NCBI GenBank assembly: GCA_035263705.1
Contig: DATFRA010000414.1
Location: forward strand, 1 to 5,340
DNA length: 5,340 bases
DNA from: DASZHJ01 sp035263705
GTDB lineage: Bacteria > Pseudomonadota > Alphaproteobacteria > ATCC43930 > CGMCC-115725
Direction of reading: 5' to 3'
In this document: positions 1 to 5,340 of the stretch, piece after piece
Layout: each line of letters starts with the position of its first letter
Numbering within the stretch: position 1 is the first letter of the stretch
Notes under the pieces: generated by a model
Told to the model about the DNA's origin: nothing
What the model saw: the letters and a program-made list of their open reading frames with translations, nothing else
The model's database searches: none
Program-made: the position numbers and the translations under genes

Positions 1-1
1 C

Positions 2-91
2 GGCGGGAACCCCTGGGCCAAGACCCCACGCAATGCCCTCTGCCCCTGCGGGTCGGGCAAGAAATACAAGCACTGCCACGGCAGGCTCTAG
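2..91 (+). CDS. secA: Preprotein translocase ATPase SecA, C-terminal end only (5' partial)
   Basis: Only the last 29 codons and the TAG stop are in the window; the gene enters from the left. The peptide begins GGNPWAKTPRNAL and continues CPCGSGKKYKHCHG before ending RL. The C-x-C-x8-C-H pattern is the zinc-binding tail of SecA, which in this family contacts SecB and the ribosome. SecA is the cytoplasmic ATPase that pushes unfolded preproteins through SecYEG. The same small motif also occurs in SEC-C domain proteins, so a short unrelated SEC-C protein cannot be fully excluded. The basic, tryptophan-containing linker before the motif and the immediate stop after it fit SecA better. The next gene on the same strand, a secreted protease, would itself be a SecA client. 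Confidence 0.88.
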   Translation, partial: GGNPWAKTPRNALCPCGSGKKYKHCHGRL

Positions 92-96
92 GATCG

Positions 97-110
97 GCCG
101 CCCTTGCGGC
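97..110 (+). terminator. Small GC hairpin just after secA, weak terminator candidate
   Basis: GCCGC (97-101) pairs with GCGGC (106-110) around the loop CCTT, starting five bases after the secA stop. The position suits a transcript end, but the stem has only five pairs and the following bases (TCCTTGGTGGG) are not a T-tract. It may act as a Rho-assisted or 3'-end-protecting hairpin, or it may be chance in GC-rich DNA. Confidence 0.25.
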
Positions 111-133
111 TCCTTGGTGGGCGCCTATCTGAC

Positions 134-176
134 ATTACGGCGATTTAATCCGGGTGAAGGTGGGGCGTAATCCGTC
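134..176 (+). promoter_or_regulatory. Repeat-rich candidate operator region upstream of degP
   Basis: In the secA-degP spacer, TAATCCG occurs at 146-152 and again at 168-174, exactly 22 bases apart, or about two helical turns. An inverted pair, ATTACG (134-139) and CGTAAT (166-171), spans the same stretch. This is the most AT-rich part of the spacer. OmpR/PhoB-family regulators usually bind direct repeats spaced by whole helical turns, and such a regulator is encoded just after degP, so a binding site here is plausible. I found no convincing sigma-70, heat-shock or ECF promoter pair. CTGACA (129-134) resembles a -35 box but lacks a good -10 at the right distance. The repeats are seen; their function is inferred. 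Confidence 0.27.
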
Positions 177-270
177 ATCGCCTAGGCTCGCCAGTCATAC
201 GGGATGGGCAGCGGTCTCGGGGAGCCGCCGCCAGCCCGGTGCGCGATATCGCAATCAAATCTGATGCTTC

Positions 271-280
271 AGGAGAGAGG
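271..280 (+). promoter_or_regulatory. Ribosome binding site that fixes the degP start
   Basis: The purine run AGGAGAGAGG lies seven bases before the ATG at 288. The reading frame is open further upstream, to an ATG at 204, but that start has no comparable Shine-Dalgarno sequence and would put about 28 residues in front of an otherwise normal signal peptide. The site therefore supports initiation at 288. Confidence 0.75.
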
Positions 281-287
281 AAAACCC

Positions 288-1844
288 ATGATTCACGTGT
301 TAACGAGGGAGCCGCGCCTCGGGCGGCTTCGCGCGGCGGCGGTCGCGGTCGGGCTGGGTGCCAGCCTTGTCTTTATGCCGCTCGCCGGCACCCAGGCCCA
401 AGACGCCAGCGGCAACCTCGTGCAGATGCCGAGCCTGTCGCCGCTGGTGAAGAAGGTCCTGCCGGCGGTGGTCAACATCTCGGTGCTCGAGCGGGCCGAC
501 GCCGCCGACCAGACCGCCGACGAAAGCGACAACAACGACTTTCAAGGCATTCAGCCCGGCTCGCCCTTGGACGAGTTCCTGAAGAAGTTCTTCGAGGACC
601 ACGGCATCAATCCCAAGTCGTCCCCGCAGCCGCGCGCGCAGCGCATGGCGCTGGGCTCGGGCTTCATCATCGATCCCTCGGGTCTGGTGGTCACCAACAA
701 TCACGTGGTGGGCGACGCCAAGTCGAACAAAGTCACCGTGATATTCCAGGACGACAGCAAGCACGTCGCGAAGATCCTAGGCCGCGATTCCAAGACGGAT
801 ATCGCGCTCCTGAAGATCGAGACCAGCAAGCCGCTGCCCTATGTGAGCTTCGGTGACAGTGGCGTCGAGCAGGTCGGAGACTGGGTGGTCGCCGTCGGCA
901 ACCCCTTCGGTCTCGGCGGCACGGTGAGCGCCGGTATTGTCTCGGCCCGCGGCCGCGACATCCATTCCGGCCCCTATGACGACTTCCTGCAGATCGACGC
1001 GCCGATCAACCGCGGGAATTCCGGCGGTCCCACCTTCAACCTCAAGGGCGAGGTGATCGGCATCAACACGGCGATCTATTCGCCCAATGGCGGCAGCGTC
1101 GGCATCGGTTTCGCGATCCCGTCGAACCTCGCCAAGCCCGTGATCCAGCAGCTGCGCGAGCACGGCAAGGTGAGCCGCGGCTGGCTCGGCGTGCAGATCC
1201 AAGAGGTGTCGCCGGCGATCGCCAAGAACCTCGGCCTGCCCAACGATCACGGCGCGCTGGTCGCCGACGTGAGCAAGGGAGGTCCTGCCGAGAAGGCGGG
1301 CATCCAGCAGGGCGACGTGATCGAGAGCTTCGCCGGCCAGGACATCACCAAACTGCGTGATCTCACGCGCGTCGTCGCGGAGACGCCCGTCGGCCAGAGC
1401 GCCAAGGTCAAGATCTGGCGCAAGGGCCGCGAGACCACGCTCGAGCCGATGATCGCCGAGCAGCCCGCCAACATGGACCTCGCCGCGAGCAACAGCGGGA
1501 ACGGCGAGGACCAGCCGTCCGCGACGCCGCAGCGCGCAAGCGCGCTCGGCCTCAAGCTGGCGCCGCTGACGCCCGAGCTCCGCAAGCAGCTCAAGGTGCC
1601 CGCGAGCGTCAAGGGCGTGGTGGTCTCGCAGATCGCGGACTCGAGCCCGCTTGTCGACGTGGACCTGCAAGCGGGCGATGTGCTCGTCGCGGTGAACCAG
1701 GAGCCGGTGACGACGCCCAAGGAAGCCGTGGCGAAGCTCAAGGCGGCGCAGTCGAGCGCCGACAAGAGCGTGCTGCTGCAGATCAATCGCCACGGCGTCA
1801 ACGCTTTCGTTGCCTGGTCGTCCGACCAATCGGACAACGGGTAG
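288..1844 (+). CDS. degP: Periplasmic Do-family serine endoprotease/chaperone DegP (HtrA)
   Basis: This 518-residue HtrA-family protease degrades or holds misfolded exported proteins in the periplasm. A Sec signal peptide occupies about residues 1-37: a basic N-region (TREPRLGRLR), a hydrophobic core (AAAVAVGLGASLVFMPLAG) and likely cleavage after TQA. The trypsin-like domain follows at about 45-290 with the full catalytic triad: His139 in TNNHVV, Asp171 in TDIALLK and Ser245 in GNSGGP. Two PDZ domains follow, at about 297-390 (starting near RGWLGVQIQ) and 419-512 (starting near LGLKLAPL), joined by a Ser/Asn/Gln-rich linker. Two PDZ domains and this length match the DegP/DegQ/MucD type rather than single-PDZ DegS. 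I chose the start at 288 for its ribosome binding site and signal peptide. The response regulator 74 bases downstream suggests control by envelope stress. DegP and MucD naming cannot be separated from the sequence alone. Confidence 0.96.
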   Translation: MIHVLTREPRLGRLRAAAVAVGLGASLVFMPLAGTQAQDASGNLVQMPSLSPLVKKVLPAVVNISVLERADAADQTADESDNNDFQGIQPGSPLDEFLKKFFEDHGINPKSSPQPRAQRMALGSGFIIDPSGLVVTNNHVVGDAKSNKVTVIFQDDSKHVAKILGRDSKTDIALLKIETSKPLPYVSFGDSGVEQVGDWVVAVGNPFGLGGTVSAGIVSARGRDIHSGPYDDFLQIDAPINRGNSGGPTFNLKGEVIGINTAIYSPNGGSVGIGFAIPSNLAKPVIQQLREHGKVSRGWLGVQIQEVSPAIAKNLGLPNDHGALVADVSKGGPAEKAGIQQGDVIESFAGQDITKLRDLTRVVAETPVGQSAKVKIWRKGRETTLEPMIAEQPANMDLAASNSGNGEDQPSATPQRASALGLKLAPLTPELRKQLKVPASVKGVVVSQIADSSPLVDVDLQAGDVLVAVNQEPVTTPKEAVAKLKAAQSSADKSVLLQINRHGVNAFVAWSSDQSDNG

Positions 1845-1856
1845 CGGGACGACGGG

Positions 1857-1894
1857 GGTGCCGGCGGCCTCTTGAGGCGGAGGCCGCCGGCGCC
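1857..1894 (+). terminator. Very strong GC hairpin between degP and the response regulator
   Basis: GCCGGCGGCCTC (1860-1871) pairs perfectly over 12 bases with GAGGCCGCCGGC (1880-1891) around an 8-base loop, TTGAGGCG. A T-G wobble (1859/1892) and two G-C pairs (1857-1858 with 1893-1894) lengthen it to about 15 pairs. It starts 12 bases after the degP stop. No T-tract follows, so it is not a textbook Rho-independent terminator. More likely roles are partial attenuation, or a stabiliser of the degP 3' end that makes degP mRNA more abundant than regulator mRNA. CCAC (1893-1896) can alternatively pair with GTGG (1907-1910), next to the regulator's ribosome binding site. The hairpin is certain as sequence; its role is inferred. 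Confidence 0.6.
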
Positions 1895-1918
1895 ACTCCC
1901 GGTCTGGTGGGGCAGCAC

Positions 1919-2599
1919 ATGAAAATCCTGGTGATCGAAGACGACGACGAAGCGGCCACCTATCTCGTGAAGGGGTTGAGCGAGAGCGGCCACCAGGTCG
2001 ATCTCGCCGTCGATGGCCGACAGGGTCTCGACTCCGCGGCGAACGGCGAGTTCGATGCACTCGTCATCGACCGCATGCTTCCGGAGCTCGACGGCCTCGC
2101 CATCGTGTCGGAGTTGCGGGCGCGCAAGAACGAGACCCCGGTGCTGATCGTGAGCGCGCTCGGCGACGTCGACAACCGCGTCGAGGGACTGCGTGCCGGC
2201 TGCGACGACTATCTCTCGAAGCCCTTCGCGTTCTCCGAGCTGCTCGCCCGGCTCGAAGCCCTGCAGCGGCGCAGCCACCCCGCGACCGAGACGCGGCTCA
2301 AAGTCGCGGACCTCGAGATGGATCTATTGAAGCGCACGGTGAGCCGGGCGGGCCGGGTCATCGACGTGCTGCCGCGCGAGTTCCGCCTGCTCGAGTACCT
2401 CATGCGGAACGCCGGCCACATCGTGACGCGCACCATGCTGCTCGAGAAGGTCTGGGATCATCATTTCGACCCGCAGACCAACGTGATCGACGTGCATGTG
2501 AGCCGCCTGCGGCAGAAGATCGACCGCGATTTCTCGCCGCAGCTTCTGCAGACCGTGCGCGGCGCGGGCTACAGCCTGAGGGTGCCCGACTCGGCATGA
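1919..2599 (+). CDS. OmpR/PhoB-family response regulator, probable regulator of degP
   Basis: This 226-residue two-component transcription factor is activated when a sensor kinase phosphorylates an aspartate. The receiver domain (about 1-118) shows the acidic pocket IEDDDE (Asp8, Asp9), the phospho-acceptor Asp51 in LVIDRMLP, the switch serine Ser79 in LIVSALG and Lys101 in LSKPF. The winged-helix DNA-binding domain (about 126-224) includes LPREFRLLEYLMRNAG, VIDVHVSRLRQKID and the C-terminal VRGAGYSLR hairpin. I chose ATG 1919 because GGTGGGG (1906-1912) sits six bases upstream and MKILVIEDD is the usual family N-terminus; an in-frame GTG at 1907 would add four residues. It probably shares a transcript with degP. 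In many alphaproteobacteria a regulator of this type after degP is followed by its histidine kinase, but none follows here. The specific target genes are not shown by the sequence. Confidence 0.94.
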   Translation: MKILVIEDDDEAATYLVKGLSESGHQVDLAVDGRQGLDSAANGEFDALVIDRMLPELDGLAIVSELRARKNETPVLIVSALGDVDNRVEGLRAGCDDYLSKPFAFSELLARLEALQRRSHPATETRLKVADLEMDLLKRTVSRAGRVIDVLPREFRLLEYLMRNAGHIVTRTMLLEKVWDHHFDPQTNVIDVHVSRLRQKIDRDFSPQLLQTVRGAGYSLRVPDSA

Positions 2600-2615
2600 G
2601 GATCGCCGCTCGGCT

Positions 2616-3569
2616 TCAAAGGCCGCGCGTGCCCATGGCGAGATATTTTTCCCGCCGCTGCTGCCTGAGTTTCTCGCCGTCGAGGCCGATGAGCGGCCGG
2701 AGCGCCGCCTCCATGCTCGCTCCCAACGCCGTGATCGCGCTCGCGGGGTCACGGTGCGCGCCGCCGAGAGGCTCCGGCACCACCTCGTCCACCACGCCGA
2801 GGCGCTGCAGGTCCTGCGCCGTGAGCTTCAGCGCTTCCGCGGCGTCCTGCGCCTTCTCGGCGCTCCGCCAGAGGATCGAGGCGCAGCCCTCCGGCGAGAT
2901 CACCGAATAGATCGCATGTTCCAGCATCAGCACCCGGTTGCCGGCGGCGAGCGCGATCGCGCCGCCGGAGCCGCCCTCGCCGATGATGGCGGCGATGAGC
3001 GGCACCTCGAGCGAGAGGCAAGTCTCGATCGAGCGCGCAATCGCCTCGGCCTGGCCGCGCGCCTCCGCGTCGATGCCGGGATAGGCGCCGGCGGTGTCGA
3101 CGAAGGTCAGCACGGGAATCCGGAATCGCGAGGCCAGCTCCATCAGGCGCTTCGCTTTTCGGTAGCCCTCGGGCCTTGCCATGCCGAAGTTGTGCTTGAC
3201 GCGTGATTCCGTATCGGCGCCCTTCTCCTGGCCCATCACGACCGCGGAAAGGCCGCGAAACCGGCCGAGGCCGCCCAAGATCGCGCGGTCCTCGCTGAAG
3301 GCGCGATCGCCCGCGAGCGGCGTGAAGTCGGTGATCAACGCCTTCACGAAATCGGAGGCGTGCGGCCGTTCGGGATGGCGGGCCACCTGCACCTTCTGCC
3401 ATGCCGTCAGCTTGGCGTAGGTCTGGCGCAGTTGGCGATCAACCTTCGCCTCCAGCCGCGTCACCTCTTCCGCGATGTTGAGATCGGAGCCGTTCGTGAG
3501 ATGCCGGAGCTCCTCGATCTTTCCCTCGAGCTCCGCGATCGGCTTCTCGAAATCGAGAAAATGCCGCAT
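2616..3569 (-). CDS. accA: Acetyl-CoA carboxylase carboxyltransferase subunit alpha
   Basis: The 317-residue protein matches the usual AccA length. With AccD it forms the cytoplasmic carboxyltransferase that moves the carboxyl group from biotin on AccB to acetyl-CoA, giving malonyl-CoA, the first committed step of fatty acid synthesis. The N-terminal part (about 1-60) is helical and starts MRHFLDFEKPIAELE, typical of AccA. The crotonase-fold core carries VMGQEKG (111-117), the conserved stretch NFGMARPEGYRKA (127-139), FVDTAGAYPG (156-165), the glycine-rich GEGGSGGAIAL (197-207) and SVISPEGCASILW (222-234). AGGGA lies nine bases before the ATG. It is the last gene of the minus-strand run, 53 bases after the TPR gene. 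accD is not in the window, as expected where accA and accD are unlinked. No key motif is missing. Confidence 0.97.
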   Translation of the reverse strand: MRHFLDFEKPIAELEGKIEELRHLTNGSDLNIAEEVTRLEAKVDRQLRQTYAKLTAWQKVQVARHPERPHASDFVKALITDFTPLAGDRAFSEDRAILGGLGRFRGLSAVVMGQEKGADTESRVKHNFGMARPEGYRKAKRLMELASRFRIPVLTFVDTAGAYPGIDAEARGQAEAIARSIETCLSLEVPLIAAIIGEGGSGGAIALAAGNRVLMLEHAIYSVISPEGCASILWRSAEKAQDAAEALKLTAQDLQRLGVVDEVVPEPLGGAHRDPASAITALGASMEAALRPLIGLDGEKLRQQRREKYLAMGTRGL

Positions 3570-3622
3570 GGGGGCCGTTCCCTAGCACAGGGCCATGAGG
3601 GATACCAGCCCGCGGGAGCGGC

Positions 3623-4363
3623 TCAGGTCGCCAGCGCGCGGCGGGCGATGTCGTACCACTCGCGCTGCAGGCGGCGCGCGTGGCGCGGACTCATCTCGAT
3701 GGACTGGCAGATCTCGCGGAAGAGCCGCTGGGACTCCCGGAGGTCGCCGGCCTTCTCCAGCAGCATGGCGTAGCGGCAGCGTGCCTCCTGGCCGGGATAG
3801 TAGGGCGCCAGCGCCTGGTACTCGTGGAGCGCCGCCTCGACCTTGCCCTGCTCCTCGAGGCTCCGGGCGTAGAGCAGGTGGCACTCTGCGGACTGGAAAT
3901 GCGGGTTCGCCTCGCGGAGCGCGTCGAGCACCCGCTCCACCTCGGCGAAATTGCCGCGCGCGAACTCGGCCCGCGCCAGCCCGGTCATCAGCGCGGGATC
4001 ATTCGCGTGCACGCCCGTCAGCGTGTCGCGGTAGAGCGACACCGCCTCCTCGGCGCGGCCTGCGCCGAGATAGGCGCCGGCGAGCGCTGCCTTATTCTCG
4101 GTGGTCGGCGTCATCGCGAGGTTCCGCTCGGCCTCGCGCACCGCGCGGCCGGGATCGAACGCGCGGCCGACACCGGCGACCGCGCTCCGTGCCGTGCGGG
4201 TTCCCAGCAGATCCGGCAGGACCTCGATCGCGAAATAGGCGAGCATGCCGACCATCGGCGCGAAGATCACGATGTAGATCCAGTAATAGGGCCGTCCGGT
4301 CTTGACGACGTGAACCGCGCACAGGATCTGCGCGACCAGCACCGCGAGTCCAAGAATGGGCAT
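3623..4363 (-). CDS. Membrane-anchored tetratricopeptide repeat protein, function unknown
   Basis: The 246-residue protein has two predicted N-terminal membrane helices, at about 3-20 (ILGLAVLVAQILCAVHVV) and 27-47, joined by a short loop KTGRPYYW. The second helix, with its proline and glycines (IFAPMVGMLAYF), resembles the PLDc_N-type membrane hairpin. An arginine-rich segment follows (51-80), so by the positive-inside rule the C-terminal part is probably cytoplasmic. Four TPR-like helix pairs then cover about 87-220, with typical signatures such as AYLGAGRAEEAVSLY, AEFARGNFAEVERVL, SLEEQGKVEAALHEY and LEKAGDLRESQRLF. TPR arrays bind other proteins, so this may be a membrane-tethered scaffold. 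No enzyme motif is seen. Its start overlaps the stop of the mini-ORF before it (TGATG), which favours coupled translation, and GGGAGAG lies seven bases upstream. I do not recognise a named gene. Confidence 0.85.
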   Translation of the reverse strand: MPILGLAVLVAQILCAVHVVKTGRPYYWIYIVIFAPMVGMLAYFAIEVLPDLLGTRTARSAVAGVGRAFDPGRAVREAERNLAMTPTTENKAALAGAYLGAGRAEEAVSLYRDTLTGVHANDPALMTGLARAEFARGNFAEVERVLDALREANPHFQSAECHLLYARSLEEQGKVEAALHEYQALAPYYPGQEARCRYAMLLEKAGDLRESQRLFREICQSIEMSPRHARRLQREWYDIARRALAT

Positions 4364-4440
4364 CAGGAGTCTCTCCCGACCGAGCGCGGCGCCATTTCAA
4401 AGTGTGCGAGGTCGCGCGTCAACACGGGACTGTGGTTCAT
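4363..4440 (-). CDS. 25-codon ORF bridging xerD and the TPR gene
   Basis: This tiny minus-strand ORF begins MNHSPVLTRD and ends RSVGRDS. Its ATG overlaps the xerD stop (ATGA, 4440-4437) and its TGA overlaps the start of the TPR gene (TGATG, 4365-4361). GGAAG, within the last codons of xerD, lies close before its ATG at a short spacing. A reading frame that exactly fills a gap and overlaps both neighbours is typical of translational coupling, in which ribosomes ending xerD carry on to the next gene. The peptide has no hydrophobic segment, cysteine pair or recognisable domain. It may be a real small protein, a coupling device whose product does not matter, or chance. It is too short for composition to decide. 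Confidence 0.38.
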   Translation of the reverse strand: MNHSPVLTRDLAHFEMAPRSVGRDS

Positions 4441-5340
4441 TTCTTCCGGCGCGCCAGCGGATGGTGCGCCTCGACCAGCCGCTTGAGGCGCTCAGTCTCG
4501 ACGTGGGTATAGATCTGGGTGGTGGCGATGTCCGCGTGGCCCAGCATCTCCTGCACGCTGCGAAGATCGGCGCCGTGATCCACCAGATGGCTCGCGAACG
4601 CGTGGCGCAGCACATGGGGCGAGAGCCGCGCGGGATCGAGCCCCGCCTTGACGGCGAGCGTCTTCAGGAGCTGACCCACGCGCTCGCGGGTGAGATGGGC
4701 GGGCGCGCTCCGCGACGGGAAGAGCCAGGGCGAGGTCGCGCCGTCGGCAAGAAAGTCGCCACGCCGAGCACGATAGTCGGCGAGCGCCGCACGCGCCGGC
4801 GCGCCCAGCGGCACGAGCCGCTCCTTGCCGCCCTTGCCGCGCACCATCAGCACGCGCGCATCGGGCCTCGCCGCCGCCAGCGGCAGGCGTACGAGCTCGG
4901 AGACGCGCAAGCCGGTGGCGTAGAGCAGCTCCAGCAGACAGCGCAGCCGCACGCCCTCGGCGGTCTCGTCTTGCTCGGCGGCTGCGATGAGCAGGGCCAT
5001 ATCCTCCTGCGCCAGCGTCTTGGGCAGAGGGCGACCCAGGCGCGGCCCGTCGAGGCCGGCGGTCGGATCGTCGCGCCGCACACCGTCGACGACCAGGAAG
5101 CGGTAGAACTGGCGCAGCGCCGAAAGCCGCCGCGCGAGGGTTCGCGGGCTCATCTCGGCACGGCCGAGGACCGCGATATAGCCGCGGAGGTCCGCGACCC
5201 GCGCCCGCTCGAGACTCGTATCGCGCTTGGCGAGGTGAGCGGCGGCGTGGGCGAGGTCTCGGCTGTAGGCCTCGCGCGTGAGCGCGGCGGCGCCACGCTC
5301 CGCGACCAGCATTTCCAGAAAGGCCTCGACGTGGCGAGAG
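4437..5340 (-). CDS. xerD: Site-specific tyrosine recombinase XerD (5' partial)
   Basis: XerD, with XerC, resolves chromosome dimers at the dif site near the replication terminus. The frame stays open to the right edge and reads SRHVEAFLE just before the internal methionine at 5312, which matches the family N-terminus, so the true start lies beyond 5340. Numbering from that methionine, the SAM-like core-binding domain covers about 1-85 (TREAYSRDL, RRLSALRQFYRFL). The catalytic domain follows with the complete active site: Arg136 in ATGLRVSEL, Lys160 in RGKGGKERLVPLG, His233 and Arg236 in SPHVLRHAF, His259 in LGHADI and the nucleophile Tyr268 in TQIYTHV. The linker GRPLPKTL and the tail HHPLARRKK favour XerD over XerC or a phage integrase. 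It heads, within the window, a minus-strand run through the mini-ORF and TPR gene to accA. XerC cannot be strictly excluded without comparison. Confidence 0.93.
   Translation of the reverse strand, partial: SRHVEAFLEMLVAERGAAALTREAYSRDLAHAAAHLAKRDTSLERARVADLRGYIAVLGRAEMSPRTLARRLSALRQFYRFLVVDGVRRDDPTAGLDGPRLGRPLPKTLAQEDMALLIAAAEQDETAEGVRLRCLLELLYATGLRVSELVRLPLAAARPDARVLMVRGKGGKERLVPLGAPARAALADYRARRGDFLADGATSPWLFPSRSAPAHLTRERVGQLLKTLAVKAGLDPARLSPHVLRHAFASHLVDHGADLRSVQEMLGHADIATTQIYTHVETERLKRLVEAHHPLARRKK

Noticed and set aside
195..200. TCATAC as a -10 box with CCGTCA (172-177) as -35, spacing 17
   Set aside because: Both boxes match the sigma-70 consensus poorly, so the pair is no better than expected by chance in this spacer.
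204..287. Upstream in-frame extension of degP to ATG 204
   Set aside because: It has no ribosome binding site comparable to AGGAGAGAGG at 271-280 and would bury the signal peptide behind about 28 polar residues.
777..2060. Long minus-strand open frame (427 codons) opposite degP
   Set aside because: It lies opposite a certain gene with a full catalytic triad and runs through the intergenic hairpin. Its product is Arg/Asp/Leu-rich low-complexity sequence typical of antisense frames in GC-rich DNA, with no recognisable domain.
2596..2910. Plus-strand ORF starting at the overlapping ATG after the response regulator
   Set aside because: Beyond the first few codons it is the reverse complement of accA, with a Ser/Arg-rich product and no kinase motif. 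It is not a gene as it stands; only the start codon overlap is of interest.
3576..3590. Four-codon mini-ORF and CCCT/AGGG stem near the accA ribosome binding site, as a possible leader control
   Set aside because: The stem is only four pairs and the mini-ORF is tiny; neither stands out from what random GC-rich sequence gives.
3680..4486. Plus-strand open frame (268 codons) opposite the TPR gene and the end of xerD
   Set aside because: It is antisense to the TPR gene and to the end of xerD, rich in Arg/Leu/Glu/His without motifs, and explained by high GC at third codon positions.
4437..5340. xerD as a phage or island integrase marking a mobile element
   Set aside because: The sequence follows the XerD pattern in its linker and C-terminal tail, sits in a housekeeping operon with accA, and no tRNA, attachment repeat or phage gene is present.

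Overview
This looks like an ordinary chromosomal stretch from a GC-rich Gram-negative bacterium, most likely an alphaproteobacterium. Three things point there: a SecA zinc-binding tail, a periplasmic DegP-type protease followed directly by an OmpR-family response regulator, and a xerD to accA run on the other strand. The assignment comes from gene content and protein style, not from a database search. No phage, transposon, CRISPR array, tRNA or rRNA is visible.

Left half, plus strand: the last 29 codons of secA (to 91), a 196-base spacer with candidate regulatory repeats and a clear ribosome binding site, degP (288-1844), a 74-base spacer holding a very strong GC hairpin, then a response regulator (1919-2599). 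The regulator has no partner histidine kinase here. An ATG overlaps its stop codon, but the coding that follows is the antisense of accA.

Right half, minus strand, read from right to left: xerD (enters from beyond 5340, ends at 4437), a 25-codon ORF that overlaps the end of xerD and the start of the next gene exactly, a membrane-anchored TPR protein (4363-3623), and accA (3569-2616). Spacings of overlap, overlap and 53 bases suggest one transcript. The accA and regulator stop codons face each other across 16 bases, with no obvious terminator between them.

Functionally the plus side is envelope work: SecA drives export through the Sec translocon, DegP removes or refolds damaged exported proteins, and the regulator plausibly controls degP and itself. 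The minus side joins chromosome dimer resolution (XerD) with the first committed step of fatty acid synthesis (AccA), plus an uncharacterised TPR protein. I see no convincing new system. The points most worth a second look are the bridging mini-ORF, the orphan regulator with a dangling start codon, the degP-regulator hairpin and the repeats upstream of degP.
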